NCBI RefSeq assembly: GCF_032854445.1
Contig: NC_088295.1
Span: forward strand, 89,140,644 to 89,204,643
Origin: Liolophura sinensis
Lineage: Eukaryota > Mollusca > Polyplacophora > Chitonida > Chitonidae
DNA: 64,000 nucleotides
Reading direction: 5' to 3'
Part shown: positions 35,878 to 46,786 of the stretch, in pieces
Position numbering within the stretch: position 1 is the stretch's first letter
Layout of the letters: the number at the start of each line of letters is the position of its first letter
Made by a program: the position numbers and the translations under genes
Notes under the pieces: model-generated
What the model was told of the DNA's origin: nothing
Seen by the model: only the letters and a program-made list of their open reading frames with translations
Databases searched by the model: none

Positions 35878-37074
35878 CTAATCTTGTGCTTGGGTTGGTT
35901 GTGCGTTAGATTTTAGTGGAGCAGAGACTTGTGGCGTTGATCTGACAGATGGCACCGAGCTAACAGATGGGGTAGATCTTGCAGGTGGTGTTGGCCTGCC
36001 ATGTGGAATAGATATAACAGGTGGGGAAGATCTGGTTGGTGGTGTTGGCCTGACATGTGGAATAGATATAACAGGTAGGGAAGATCTGGTTGGTGGTGTT
36101 GGCCTGCCATGTGGAATAGATATAACAGGTGGGGAAGATCTGGTTGGTGGTGTTGGCCTGCCATGTGGAATAGATATAACAAGTGGGGTAGATCTTGCAG
36201 GAGGTGTTGGCCTGCCATGTGGAATAGATATAACAGGTGGGGAAGATCTGGTTGGTGGTGTTGGCCTGCCATGTGGAATAGATATAACAGGTGGGTAAGA
36301 TCTGGTTGGTGTTGGCCTGACATGTGGAATAGATATAACAGGTGGGGAAGATCTGGCAGGTGGTGTTGGCATGCCATGTGGAATAGATATAACAGGTTGG
36401 GAAGATCTGGTTGGTGGTGTTGGCCTGCCATGTGGAATAGATATAACAGGTTGGGAAGATCTGGTTGGTGTTGTTGGCCTGCCATGTGGAATAGATATAA
36501 CATGTGGGGAAGATCTGGTTGGTGGTGTTGGCCTGCCATGTGGAATAGATATAACAGGTGGGGAAGATCTGGTTGGTGGTGTTGGCCTGACATGTGGAAT
36601 AGATATAACAGGTGGGGAAGATGTGGTTGGTGGTGTTGGCCTGACATGTGGAATAGATATAACAGGTGGGGTAGATCTTGCAGGTGGTGTTGGCCTGCCA
36701 TGTGGAATAGATATAACAGGTGAGGAAGATCTGGTTGGTGGTGTTGGGCCTGGCATGTGGAATAGATATAACAAGTGGGGAACATCTGGTTGGTGGTGTT
36801 GGCCTGCCATGTGGAATAGATATAACAGGTGGGGAAGATCTGGCAGGTGGTGTTGGCCTGCCATGTGGAATAGATATAACAGGTGGGGAAGATGTGGTTG
36901 GTGGTGTTGGCATGCCATGTGGAATAGATATAACAGGTGGGGAAGATCTGGTTGGTGGTGTTGGCCTGGCGTGTGGAAAGATCTGGTTGGTGGTGTTGGC
37001 CTGGCATGTGGAATAGATATAACAGGTGGGAAGATGTGGTTGGTGGAATGGACCTGGCAGGTTGGGGCTTTCAT
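35878..37074 (-). CDS. 398-codon proline-rich repeat frame, probable ORF1 tail
   Basis: An open frame of 398 codons from ATG at 37074 to the stop at 35878. Apart from about 25 leading and 35 trailing residues it consists of an 18-residue repeat, core VISIPHGRPTPPTRSSP, about 20 times. Two stretches slip into another phase and return. The trailing residues (SVSSVPSVRSTPQV then a Gln/Ala-rich end) are not repeats and end in a stop, which favours a real protein terminus. It follows an ORF1-like domain in the same orientation and precedes the LINE endonuclease, hence the suggestion of an ORF1 tail. However, the 54-bp unit is open in several other frames too, so the frame alone proves nothing. The ATG is probably internal to the original protein. 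Confidence 0.4.
   Translation of the reverse strand: MKAPTCQVHSTNHIFPPVISIPHARPTPPTRSFHTPGQHHQPDLPHLLYLFHMACQHHQPHLPHLLYLFHMAGQHHLPDLPHLLYLFHMAGQHHQPDVPHLLYLFHMPGPTPPTRSSSPVISIPHGRPTPPARSTPPVISIPHVRPTPPTTSSPPVISIPHVRPTPPTRSSPPVISIPHGRPTPPTRSSPHVISIPHGRPTTPTRSSQPVISIPHGRPTPPTRSSQPVISIPHGMPTPPARSSPPVISIPHVRPTPTRSYPPVISIPHGRPTPPTRSSPPVISIPHGRPTPPARSTPLVISIPHGRPTPPTRSSPPVISIPHGRPTPPTRSSLPVISIPHVRPTPPTRSSPPVISIPHGRPTPPARSTPSVSSVPSVRSTPQVSAPLKSNAQPTQAQD
35971..37045 (-). repeat. 54-bp minisatellite, about 20 copies
   Basis: Plus-strand unit: GGTGGTGTTGGCCTGCCATG, TGGAATAGATATAACAGG, TGGGGAAGATCTGGTT. Variation is mostly at CTGCC/CTGAC, GATCTGG/GATGTGG and GTTGGT/GCAGGT, with a few 3-bp or 1-bp indels. 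It lies inside the LINE. Confidence 0.95.
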
Positions 37075-37089
37075 GCAGATCTATTCATC

Positions 37090-37330
37090 AAGGCAAAATA
37101 ACGAACGAATCTGTTTCACTTAGTCATTATAGTTCCTTCCATACAATTACCCTCCCGATGACCAGGCTGAGAGGATGAGTGGGTGAACGGCGGCTGTTTT
37201 CAAAAGCATTTGGTTTTCGGGGTCAAATCTTCTTTAATAACTATTTTAGTTCCCTTCAATGCTTTTCTTTTACGGATAACATCTATTTGTATTTTCGGGA
37301 TACAAATTTAACGATAATTCCTCTTGGTTT
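37090..37330 (-). pseudogene. LINE ORF1 C-terminal domain remnant
   Basis: Minus-strand translation contains LKGTKIVIKEDLTPK (37212-37259) followed some 30 residues later by GRVIVWKEL (about 37130-37160). This pair, a basic GT-x-I-x-I-x-EDLT strand and a G-R/K-V-x-V strand, is the pattern of the C-terminal nucleic-acid-binding domain of ORF1 proteins in several LINE groups. Stops and a frameshift separate it from the open repeat tail downstream. Confidence 0.5.
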
Positions 37331-37655
37331 AGTGTTATGGAGGACTGAGTCTGTAGGCAATGTTTGGTACACAGAAGATTGAGGACTTTTTCAGTGTAGT
37401 TGTTTCAGAATGCCTATAAAGTCCTTACGACAAATCGCATCGTATGAACGTGCGTGTGTGATCTGAACCATAGATAGCTTTAACCGTGTGCTGTGGGTTC
37501 AAGTCTCAGAAAAGAAATGAACCACATGCATATATACTTCTCCTCGTTGCCTTTTTAAACACAAGATCATTCTGTTTTGTGATAGATTTGTGCAACAGGA
37601 GATTAAAACTTACAAGTATAAATATAACTTAGTTTATTCGCCAGCTTTCATATTG

Positions 37656-37774
37656 CGTCATGCGGTTCGCACATAACGTCGCGCGGTTCGCAAATAGCGT
37701 CATGCGGTTCGCACATAGCGTCATGCAGTTCGCACATAGCGTCATGCAGTTCGCACAAAGCGTCGCGCTGAACA
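37656..37774 (+). repeat. 21-bp repeat, 5.6 copies
   Basis: GCGTCATGCGGTTCGCACATA and variants, a local amplification of a landmark (GCGTCATGCGGATCGCACATA-like) present once in units B, C and F. Confidence 0.92.
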
Positions 37775-39330
37775 AATTTCCACGGTAACATGTCCAATGA
37801 CAAAGAAGATCAGGCTTGTATGAGCACTGCTTGATCAGCGAGAAAGAAACTTAAGATTTAAAACAAAAACTCACTGGAAAAAGACTCAAGACGACGTAAG
37901 GAGATATTTAATCTGTGACAGGTCACTACAACATCCTTCTTGCCTTTTAGGCTATGAATACAGTGCATTCATTTACCCCAAAGCTTTTCTCCAATAAATT
38001 GGGTTTAACAAATATAGGAGACTAATTATCGAATATTATTTGTTTCCCGGTTGTGCAAAAGTCGTGTTCCATAATAATGTACCCATGGGATTTAACTCTG
38101 CAGGGTTCTCTTATCCTATAACGTATCCTATGAATAATTAACACAGCTTTTAAAATGTCCACAACGTCTAAGAACAAGTATTTCTTTCGTACCTGAAAGT
38201 TATAAATCGGTCAGACTGAATTGAACACTTGATAGGTTTTGTAATAATTAATTTCCATGAATTGTGTTTCACGCTATGGTCAGTTATAACCTTACAGAAT
38301 GCCTTGTGATGTGCCTGCCAGTCTTTCAGTTGTATAACCACACTTCACGATTGGTAGCCAACAGGTGGGCTACGGTCGCATATCTACGAATAAAACCCCA
38401 TTCTGTACATCTCTGGATAATTCGTACTTTGCTGAAACCTGCAATGATGATCTTTCGGTTGCAGCTTTTCGATAAAGTCAACTAGACTTAGTTTAAAGAA
38501 CTCGTATTGATTTTCCTGGAATTGCGTGTGGCATCCATGCTAAAAAGAATCCATCCCGGACGTTTACTGCCCTTTAAATTTTACAATAATCTTGTTACAG
38601 GGCTACGACCTCCCGCTCAGAATTTTGGGGGGTGGGCGATAAAACCTGAGCCATATGTACAGTCCATTTCCACGGAGAGATATATCACAGTTAATTGTAT
38701 CAGAGAATATCTAATTTTACATGAACTACTTTAGAAAGCTGTCTTAATAGTTTTGTCATACCATAGAGACGTGTCAATAAAAACATAAAAGAAAACTGAC
38801 TTGGTGAGTTGGGTTGTGACATAAGTAGGGAATAGAGAAGGACAACTAAATGTACGAGGGTATCAGGCGATGTGTTGCTTTGAAGTATGATTATATTACA
38901 AGATGGTATTTGATTGGTGTAAAACATCAATGTAGATGCCTTTAGATACCTATCAGCGCACAAGGCGATCTGCTGGTGGATATGGCGGATTTAAGCAACT
39001 GGTGGGCGAAGTCTTAAAAGCTAGTCTGCTTTCCAACAGATCAGATGTTTTCTAATGTATAAGGTTAAATTTCTCGCAAGGAAAAAAAATCTGAAGTACA
39101 AAACTTGCTTACTAGTGATTTTATTTTACATTTCTATTGGGTATCAAATTTTTCAAATTTCACACTGACTTAATTGAAACTTAATTGTTTTCACTTTAAC
39201 CAGTAATTATCCTTTGTATATTTTCTGCAGTACCGCTTCCATTTTTTTGAGTTGAAATACTAAATTTGCCGACAGATCTGAAAAAGCAGATGTACACTCA
39301 AACAATTAATCTGTTAATTTTAGCAGAGAG

Positions 39331-39560
39331 TCTGTTGTCTGGGTGTTGCGAGAATGTATTCTGTTATTGCAGCAGATTGTTTGTTGTCTGGGTGACGCTA
39401 GAATGTGTGCTGTTATTGCAGCAGATTGTTCTATTACATACAACACAAATATTCTGTTCAACATGAAAATTCTATTAGACTAACAGGATATTATTTTGGA
39501 TATGAGAGAATATTGTGTTAAAATAACAGAATACATTCTAGAATGGCTCAGACAACAGTT
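39331..39560. repeat. Direct 50-bp duplication facing an inverted copy
   Basis: TCTGTTGTCTGGGTGTTGCG with AGAATGTATTCTGTTATTGC occurs at 39331-39380 and again at 39381-39429. An inverted copy (AATAACAGAATACATTCTAG, AGACAACAG) lies at about 39522-39560. The segment can form a stem of about 38 bp. Confidence 0.75.
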
Positions 39561-39586
39561 TTCTATGAAAGACGAATGCAGTCACT

Positions 39587-39766
39587 CGTCTTTTAATACT
39601 CGCGGTTCGAGAACTCGAGAGTAGAGATTAACAAAAACCGCGTGCAAACAAATCGCGCTGTTCTGCCTAATCTCGTCCCGCGGGTTTTGTGACAGGACGC
39701 GTGAGTTGAGAACTCGAGATAACGAGATAAGATAAACCGTTCTCAACCCCCGTGTATTAAAAGACG
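39587..39766. repeat. 180-bp palindromic element
   Basis: CGTCTTTTAATAC at 39587-39599 is inverted exactly at 39754-39766; pairing continues inward with mismatches through GAGAACTCGAGA-type sequence. It is far richer in CpG than its surroundings. Possibly a small foldback element. Confidence 0.6.
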
Positions 39767-40149
39767 CGCCTTAAGAATGCGAGCGGCCGCACCCGTCTTC
39801 CATCATACCGTATGTTTACATGCCTGTGGGTATGTTTTTGGACAGCAGTTAGGTTCCTTGTGATGGATTGGTGGTGTTCAGAATACGAGTAGATGCAATG
39901 TTTGTGGTCATATGTGTTTTAATTCAGAAGGCTGTAAAATGCAGTGTATGGTTATGTTTAAATAGCAGATGTATCTTGTCAGGGTACTTAGATGCGTTGG
40001 TCGAATAGATTTGTGAAAAAAATGACAAAACGGCGTAACGTGTTGTGTACTAGGCTGTCGGAGTATACACGCACTTGGACCGACCAGTGGGAGTGTTTAA
40101 ACATATCCACCGTTTGATTATCTAACAAGACGATGTCGGTGTTTTGTTT

Positions 40150-40215
40150 GGTCTCCTTGATTGGTGTTTTACACCTTACTAAAATATTTCACTTTTATGA
40201 ATGTGATTATCTTAA
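40150..40215 (-). mobile_element. Old SINE 3' fragment inside unit D
   Basis: TTGATTGGTGTTTTACACC TTACTAAAATATTTCAC, orthologous in position to the fragment at 15444 in unit A. Confidence 0.6.
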
Positions 40216-42127
40216 GTAGCTAACATACAATACAGTACTCTAACTATGTTACTGGACCATTGGTGGTATTACCTGGACACACTATCTGAACACACGAACA
40301 TTTAAGCTAACCTGTTTTTACATGTTGAACAAAGAACAGTTAACATTTCCCACACTCAGAATAAAAATGTAATTCATTGACAAAAATGTAATATTTTGAT
40401 AAAAACGAACGTATTTACATAATGAATATGTGTGTATTTAATCAGTTGTCCAGAAAATGAAAAGGATGTTACACCTAGGCTTGTCGTGCCTTGTAATTTA
40501 ACCCTATCCACTACCGCCCAATCATCACTAAATACAGAAACACATAGCGTAAGTGTACACTGATAGGGATCAGTCGTAAGCACTATTCTGTTACAGCGCG
40601 AGTCCTTCTAAATCAGCCATATGAATGACTCTAGCACCAGTTTATATATGGTTAGGTACCCCTGATGTGGTGGCACTTGTCTGATAAAAATTTCTTAGAT
40701 TACAAGGAATAACATACAACATATGGGACAAACTGAGATGATGTGAAGTTTCCTTCAGTCTAGGACCACGTGGGTGTCACATCCTGTATCTGAGTAAACC
40801 TGAAATCTATCCTTGGTCAGTGATGTTTTGAGCACAAGGCTAAGGTCCCGTGAAAAGAGACTAACATGGGACTGTGTCGGTAGGCGGCATTTTTGAATTT
40901 TCAGGTAATATTTACTGTGATCACATTGTGGTTGCTTTGTAGTGGTACGCATGACAGATGTTCCTGGCAGTTTTCTACACTACTTAGGGCTACTTGATGG
41001 TATATGGGACATTATATCTGGAGGTCTATGACGGGACATGTTGTAGTCTATTCCATTTGTAGCTGCAATTGAAGTTGCATCACAATGTGGGCTTAATCAA
41101 TTCGTTGAACTACCACCCACACAGTGTACCTCTTAAAGGAATACCTGTAGATAGTTCTGAGGTTACAGCCATTATAGCACAATGAACGCGGAGTGTATGT
41201 TTGTGTTAGCCAGGCAGCGTTTGTGCGATAAGGTTTAACTCAAGATAGGCCTAGTTAGATGATGCTTTTGACGTTCAACATGGTCACAGACACAACAAAG
41301 GTCTGTACTGTAGGAATGTCCCGTTGCTGTCAGGATAGGTATTACAATCCAAGAGGAAAGACTGTGTAATGGAACGATTGGCGGAGAGTGAGGGATTGCT
41401 GTTAATCTGAATGTTAACGAGTTACGGGTATAATGGATTGTGGGTAATGAGTTCAGTTCACCACAGATGATTTAGGTTCACGATTACGAGAAAAAAAGAC
41501 TGTTTAAAAACACCTACGTCTAGAAAATGTCAAGCAGAAAAGGAAACAAATTTGAAAGGCTAACGTGTATGCTTGAACTTAACCTTTGTTGATTAGGCGT
41601 AACAGCATTTGCCGTTGCTGACAGGTTAACTTATTACTGTAAAGTGGGTTCGATCGGGTTGCAGGAACAGGTGTGAACGTGTCCTCACCTTTGTCACGCG
41701 GTTGATGTGCCCCACGGACCCACAAAGTAAAAGTTACTGTAACATCTGAAAAAGCGAGAAGTGTTCTCAGATAAGATGAGTCACAAATGAAAAGACACCA
41801 TTGTAGGAGAAACTATCACAGCGAGCGGTCACGCTCAGATGATCGTGCTCTGATATACGGACTTTGAGGGATGCTTCCAAGGTGCACACCCTTTTCCCCA
41901 CATTCATTTATGTTGTACCGAAACAGTCAACTAGAATTTTTGTTTCTACCGGATTCACTAACGCTGTAAATAAGATTGTTTAGTGAAAAAAGATAATAAT
42001 CTATTAAATTGTTTGTTTATGTTTCATTTATTAACGCTGTAAGTAAGATTAACTGACTAATGTGCAAGATATTCTCAAAGATAATAATTTCCCAAGCTAC
42101 CATTCAGTTACGTTTAACTGATTTAAT

Positions 42128-42410
42128 GGCGGAGAGGGGCCTCCGTGGCGATATGATTAGCGTGGCAGCGCGGCACAATGATACAGGAGCTTCTCACCAA
42201 TGCGGTCGCAATGATAGTTCAAGTCTATCTTGTGCAAGTGGGCTTACTGTTCTGTCGTACGTACGAGTGAACCAACGGATGGCCGCCTCACATCTCCTCC
42301 TGCTCTTCCCGGCTTTCTCCCATCATATTCATGGCCGCTATCGTACAAGTGAAATCTATGCGTGGAAACAGACATTCGTATACCAGCCGTCAACCAATCA
42401 GGACGTTTCA
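42128..42410 (+). mobile_element. Diverged full-length SINE
   Basis: Head GGGGCCTCCGTGGCGATATG, ACCAATGCGGTCGCAATGAT, then body with TTCTCCCATCATATTCATGG, CCGCTATCGTACAAGTGAAA. It follows the SINE plan end to end with many substitutions and no clear tail. Confidence 0.7.
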
Positions 42411-42858
42411 GGTCAATAATCGCAAGGGCAATTCCTAAAGCGACACAAACCACCAAAGAACTAAGAAAGTATATAAAGTACGAAAAAAGAATGGAAATAT
42501 CTATCGAAGTGTAACATTTGTTTGTTTAGACCGATATTTATTTCCACCTCTGACATTTTCTCACGTAAACATACAAATATGACGAACAGAACCAGACGTC
42601 GCTAAAATTATTCCTCCTAACCTAGCGGATTGTATGGTGTTACGTTAACCTAGGCAGATGAAGAATGTTGTTATTTACTGAGATAAGACAAAATAGTGTC
42701 CATTGTACAGTCTTATATGAATCACAAGATTAGAAGTAGTAATTATATTGGTCACTGAGACTGAATAGATGGTGTTAATAGACACTCTTGCCTGCCTCTG
42801 CAGGAAGGACTAACATTCTGTGACGAAGTGATATTCTTGCTTGTTAACATAGAAGCCC

Positions 42859-42914
42859 TGGTGCGATATCATACTTTGTATCCTGCTGGTGCGATATCAT
42901 ACTTTGTATCCTGC
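42859..42914 (+). repeat. Perfect 28-bp duplication
   Basis: TGGTGCGATATCATACTTTG TATCCTGC occurs twice in direct succession. Single copy at the matching place in unit A and B. Confidence 0.95.
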
Positions 42915-44088
42915 ATAGTTTTAGTTTCCATGCAGATTGACAAATGTTTGTGTTCAGAAGGTCAGTTCGCAAACTTGCGACACGTTTTTCATTTTGCTTT
43001 AGCGTTTGCACTAGTTGTCAGCTTTTGTATTCGTTTTTGAAATAATTAGTCATACATGCATTTGTATTATAATGACCGTTAAAAGCTGCCAAGAGCCAGG
43101 TAGTAAGCCATACTTTACCAATGTTAAAAAGCTAGACATATTCTGTTTGTATATTATTTTGTAACCCCGGATACATTCCTTTGGTCTCATGTGACAAATA
43201 TGAGACAACTTTATGTATGTATGTAGTCATTTTCTGCTGTTAACATTTTTCGATTGAGTCATTAGTTTCGTTAGTTGTACAGTTTGCTATCTGTTGATAT
43301 CTGGATATGTGGACTTCTCGTTGTGTATGTCTACAGCACTGAAGGACAGAATTGTGTTCAGTTATTACTGTCCTAGAATCGATCTTTACGATCAGGATTT
43401 ATGTGCAAACTGAGTTGACAATGTGTGATGTAATACGATCATTGGCAAGAATTCTTTGTCTGATAATGTCGTTACGATATTCTTCTCAAATATTTAACGA
43501 TCACTAGCGTAAAATATCCGTTTAATAATTATCATGAATCGTTTTAGTTTGATTAATTATAGAATGCTTTTCCCTATGGTGCCCATCCATGTTATTGGTT
43601 GTTGGCTATACGTCAGGGACGAAATGGCAGAAACGGATGGAGTGACAGGATACATCATCCGAGGGGAGAGAGAGGAGCTATATGATCTTTTATCTCGTGC
43701 ACGTAATGTCTTTCGTTTAGAAAAAAAATATTCAACATTAATGACGAATCCAAAATGTGTGTGCCCTTTTTTTTTGAAATCGAGCAGCTTCAAACTGTGA
43801 ATGCACGGGTTAAGCTGCGTTCACATCCTGCGATTGGCCAGTCAATTAGTCGACTAATTATAGAACATGCACAATTTAATGCGATCGTATCATTCGACAA
43901 ATCGAAGCCTCTGAATTGGACGAGTCGATAGAAGAAATCGTATCATGCTAACGCGGCTTTCAACATAAATTTTCAGTCATTAATTTGCATGAACTGTGTT
44001 TCACGTGATGTTCTGTACGTAGCTTACAGAGCCCCTCGTTGAAATCATTCCTTTGTATAACCACATTTTAGGACTGTAACTCAACAGG

Positions 44089-44125
44089 GGGGCCTCCATG
44101 GCTCAGCTGGATAGCGCGCTAGCTG
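44089..44125 (+). mobile_element. SINE head fragment
   Basis: GGGGCCTCCATGGCTCAGCT, GGATAGCGCGCTAG matches only the first ~35 bp of the SINE (A-box region). The SINE body is absent; a hairpin follows directly. Confidence 0.7.
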
Positions 44126-44131
44126 TCTAGT

Positions 44132-44169
44132 AGGCATACTGTCTGGTATCTGTGTCAGACAGTATGCCT
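44132..44169. repeat. Perfect hairpin, 14-bp stem and 10-base loop
   Basis: AGGCATACTGTCTG (44132-44145) pairs with CAGACAGTATGCCT (44156-44169) around GTATCTGTGT. It abuts the SINE head fragment. Confidence 0.9.
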
Positions 44170-44439
44170 TATGTAATACATAATACAAACTGCTTTTGTC
44201 AAAGTCAGCTAGACTTGCTTTACCACACAAAACATCAAAATGTATAAATTCTAAGAGAAAGTACCCTTATACTGACTGATTCGCAACTACATTTGGTATC
44301 TGTTCAGGAAGTTTACAGTACCTTCGGTGTATACAAATTTGGTTTCAGGATTATAACTTCCCACCCAGGTTGCTGGAGAGAACTAGTGTTAATACATGTA
44401 ATATCACAACTATATACACATAGGATCTCCAAAGAGTGG

Positions 44440-44516
44440 CCCTGCAGTATCAAATTTATTAAATGAGAAACAAACGAAATTTTTGACTCGAGTTTAATAA
44501 ATTTGATACTACAGGG
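44440..44516. repeat. Inverted repeat, 24-bp arms, one mismatch
   Basis: Left arm 44440-44463 includes GTATCAAATTTATTAAA; right arm 44493-44516 includes its exact complement, and the outer CCCTGCA pairs with TACAGGG with one mismatch. Loop 29 bases. Confidence 0.9.
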
Positions 44517-45089
44517 TTACGAGTTAGTAGATTCTGTTTAACCCATAAAAGGAAAATCGAAAAAAAAAACAAAACAAAATTGTACCTCAGATCAGCGAGA
44601 ACATTTTGTCTTCTTTCTCTGTTTGCACAACGCGTGCGGCAGTGCGGAGTAAATTACGTATGTGACATCAGTCATTCGCGCTCAGACCAAAGCACAACAT
44701 TTATACGCAAGATCAAATATACGCCAAACAGTTCAACGCAGAACGGCTTTACTCCCACAAGCTTGGATAGGATTATCATCTGTATACATTAAAACATAGC
44801 AGCAAACAACTGGGTTTAAACAGTTCACGACTGTCAAGGAAAGATTCAGAGAAGTCGCGGGAAAAGTCAGGATTGTGTGTGAGTTGACATTTCTAAGGCA
44901 TGTGTGACTATAGTCTACACTTCTTTGGACGATTGTGAGGGCTGGATTACCCTGATACAACGGCATTTTTTTGGTGTTTTTTTTGTTTTTTGTTTTTGTT
45001 TTTTTATTGTGGTTGTGGATATGGATGTTGAGGACTTCAGCAGAGATCGGCCTCCCGAAGACTGGTGCACTTGACCTGATTTCCATCTT

Positions 45090-45514
45090 TGACGTACTGC
45101 GTTAGATGCAAGAAGTTAGACCAGGCCACGCAAAATTTTGTGGTTAATGCGGCGGCTGAAGTAAACGGACGAGGGTGGGAGGAACTGACAACAGAGCTGA
45201 GAAAGTTGGATATTTCAAAGTGCTGGCTTTCTGAAATTAGGTATAGAAGACAATTTCCCGCACGTTGTATGTTTACGAGCACTGTACCTACAGTGGCCGC
45301 ATGTGGTGCAGATATACTCGACAGAATCAGATATACTCTTACTTGTACATATATTTCGACAGTATTTAGTATATTCGCTTCTCCACGATTATCTTTGATA
45401 AAAAAATCTTCGACTTTCAGTCGTTACGCCATGATTTTGTCTCAGAAATGCAGACGACAAAATCTCGTAGTAAAAAAAAGAAGACCGGTCCGTGTGTGGC
45501 TTTTGATTGGCTAA
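45090..45514 (+). CDS. Possible exon, weak
   Basis: An open frame of about 140 codons inside the private insert of unit E. The stretch GRGWEELTTELRKLDISKC looks like a soluble helix, and a TTAG|GTATAG sequence near 45238 could be a donor. The minus strand is open over the same segment, there is no ATG at the start and no known domain. A frame of this length is about the longest expected by chance here. Confidence 0.15.
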
Positions 45515-46262
45515 TTGTTATGAATGAACTTCTCTGAGCCAATCAAGTAGATGTGGCTCTCTCAACATTGTTGACGAAAGGTGGGATACGATATTTATCC
45601 CCCCTCCTTTATCCCATGTCCTGCATATATGCATAAATGTAGCACAGATTAGAGAATATCTAATGTCACAAGAACTACCCCAGAGAATTAGCTTAATAGT
45701 TTGTAACTTAGATGGGGTTGTCAAAGAGATCAAAGGTAATCATAAAGTCGTTTTCTGAAAAGAGAACTGACAAGCCATGGAAAGGTGGGCCGTTTTACTA
45801 GTAGTAAGAAAATGCCAAGTAGAACGAATTATGCCAGAGCATCGGTTTGAGTCTTGCTTTGAAGAATGATTAAATTACAAGATCGTGTTTAATTGGTAGA
45901 AAACATCAGTTAAGTGCCTATACGTATGTATTAGCACACAATCTACTCTGGGATGTGACGCATTTAAGTAATCCCTAGGCGAATGTCTAGTCCCTAAGGC
46001 CACTTTGCTATCAGAAATATCAGATTTCCTCTAATTTATATTCTGCTGCGTTGATCTGTAAACAGAATAAACATGTCTTTCAGTGATTGTCACATGCCTG
46101 ATACATTTTCCGACCAAACTGATCAAATTTCCTGTAAACTTGTTTAAAACTCAACTGTTTTGACTTGATAATCGTAATGTTTTATTCCATACAAATGGAA
46201 TACAGATCGCGACAAGGCGAGCAGCTGATGTACCGTATGTTAACATACATGTGTGTATGATG

Positions 46263-46306
46263 GTTTATTTATTTATTTATTTGATTGGTGTTTTACGCCG
46301 TTTTCA
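46263..46306 (-). mobile_element. SINE tail fragment
   Basis: TTTATTTATTTATTTGATTG, GTGTTTTACGCCG TTTTCAAG is the last ~45 bp of the SINE on the minus strand. Confidence 0.75.
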
Positions 46307-46786
46307 AGTGTGTCTTTTTGGACGTTTAGTAGATCCCATGTGATGGAGAAAATCTGTGTGATCATTTGCGTTTCATTCAGACGGCTGTAACATACAAAAG
46401 TTTAGACAGGTTTACAGTTAGAAAAAAATTTTGTGGGTAAATGGATGTGGATTTGGGCGAACAGTTTTGTAAAAACAAATCAGCAATGCGGAGTGATGCG
46501 TGCTAAGCTGAACGTGCACACGTGATCGACAGGCCAATGGGCGCGATGAAAAATATTCACCAGTTCAGCTGTGTGACAAAAATGAATAACATGCAACAAA
46601 TGGGACAAACTGATGTTACGTGAAAGGCTCCTCCAGTCTAGGACCACCTAGATGTCATATGCGATATCTGAGTAGACCTGACATTTTTCTTGCGAATCTC
46701 GTTCACGGTCAGTGATATTTTGAGCACAAGGTTAACGTTATGTGTAAAGAGACAACATGTGAATTTATAGGTAGGCGCTGTTGGCG

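Larger units (their letters stand above)
32100..37430 (-). mobile_element. Degenerate CR1/Jockey-group LINE inserted in unit D
   Basis: Read on the minus strand, in order: an ORF1-like domain (37330-37090), a proline-rich repeat tail (37074-35878), a spacer of about 1 kb, the start of an apurinic-type endonuclease (34829), its C-terminal SDH motif (about 33965), a reverse transcriptase region (33480-32946) and the post-RT C-terminal domain (about 32850-32480). Both ends coincide with the point where unit D is interrupted, so one insertion can account for the whole stretch. Many frameshifts and stops and a missing RT core make it dead. The superfamily is inferred from gene order and motif style; a finer clade is not claimed. 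Confidence 0.72.
30390..41165 (+). repeat. Unit D of the large array, split by a LINE
   Basis: Landmarks up to CCAGTCGACCCATCGAATC (32041) are followed by 5.3 kb of LINE sequence, then the unit resumes at ACAAATCGCATCGTATGAACG (about 37430). A second private insert at about 39.06-39.8 kb holds two inverted-repeat structures. Without these the unit would be about 4.7-5 kb. Confidence 0.78.
44400..45640. mobile_element. 1.2-kb insert in unit E, type unknown
   Basis: Unit E matches unit D up to about 44390 and again from about 45650, and this segment has no counterpart in D. It begins near a strong inverted repeat (44440-44516), and contains a poly-T-rich stretch (44967-45006). No transposase or reverse transcriptase motif was seen. 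Confidence 0.4.

Noticed and set aside
45037-45282. Minus-strand 81-codon frame opposite the candidate exon at 45.1 kb
   Set aside because: No start context, no motif; overlapping open frames on both strands weaken both candidates.
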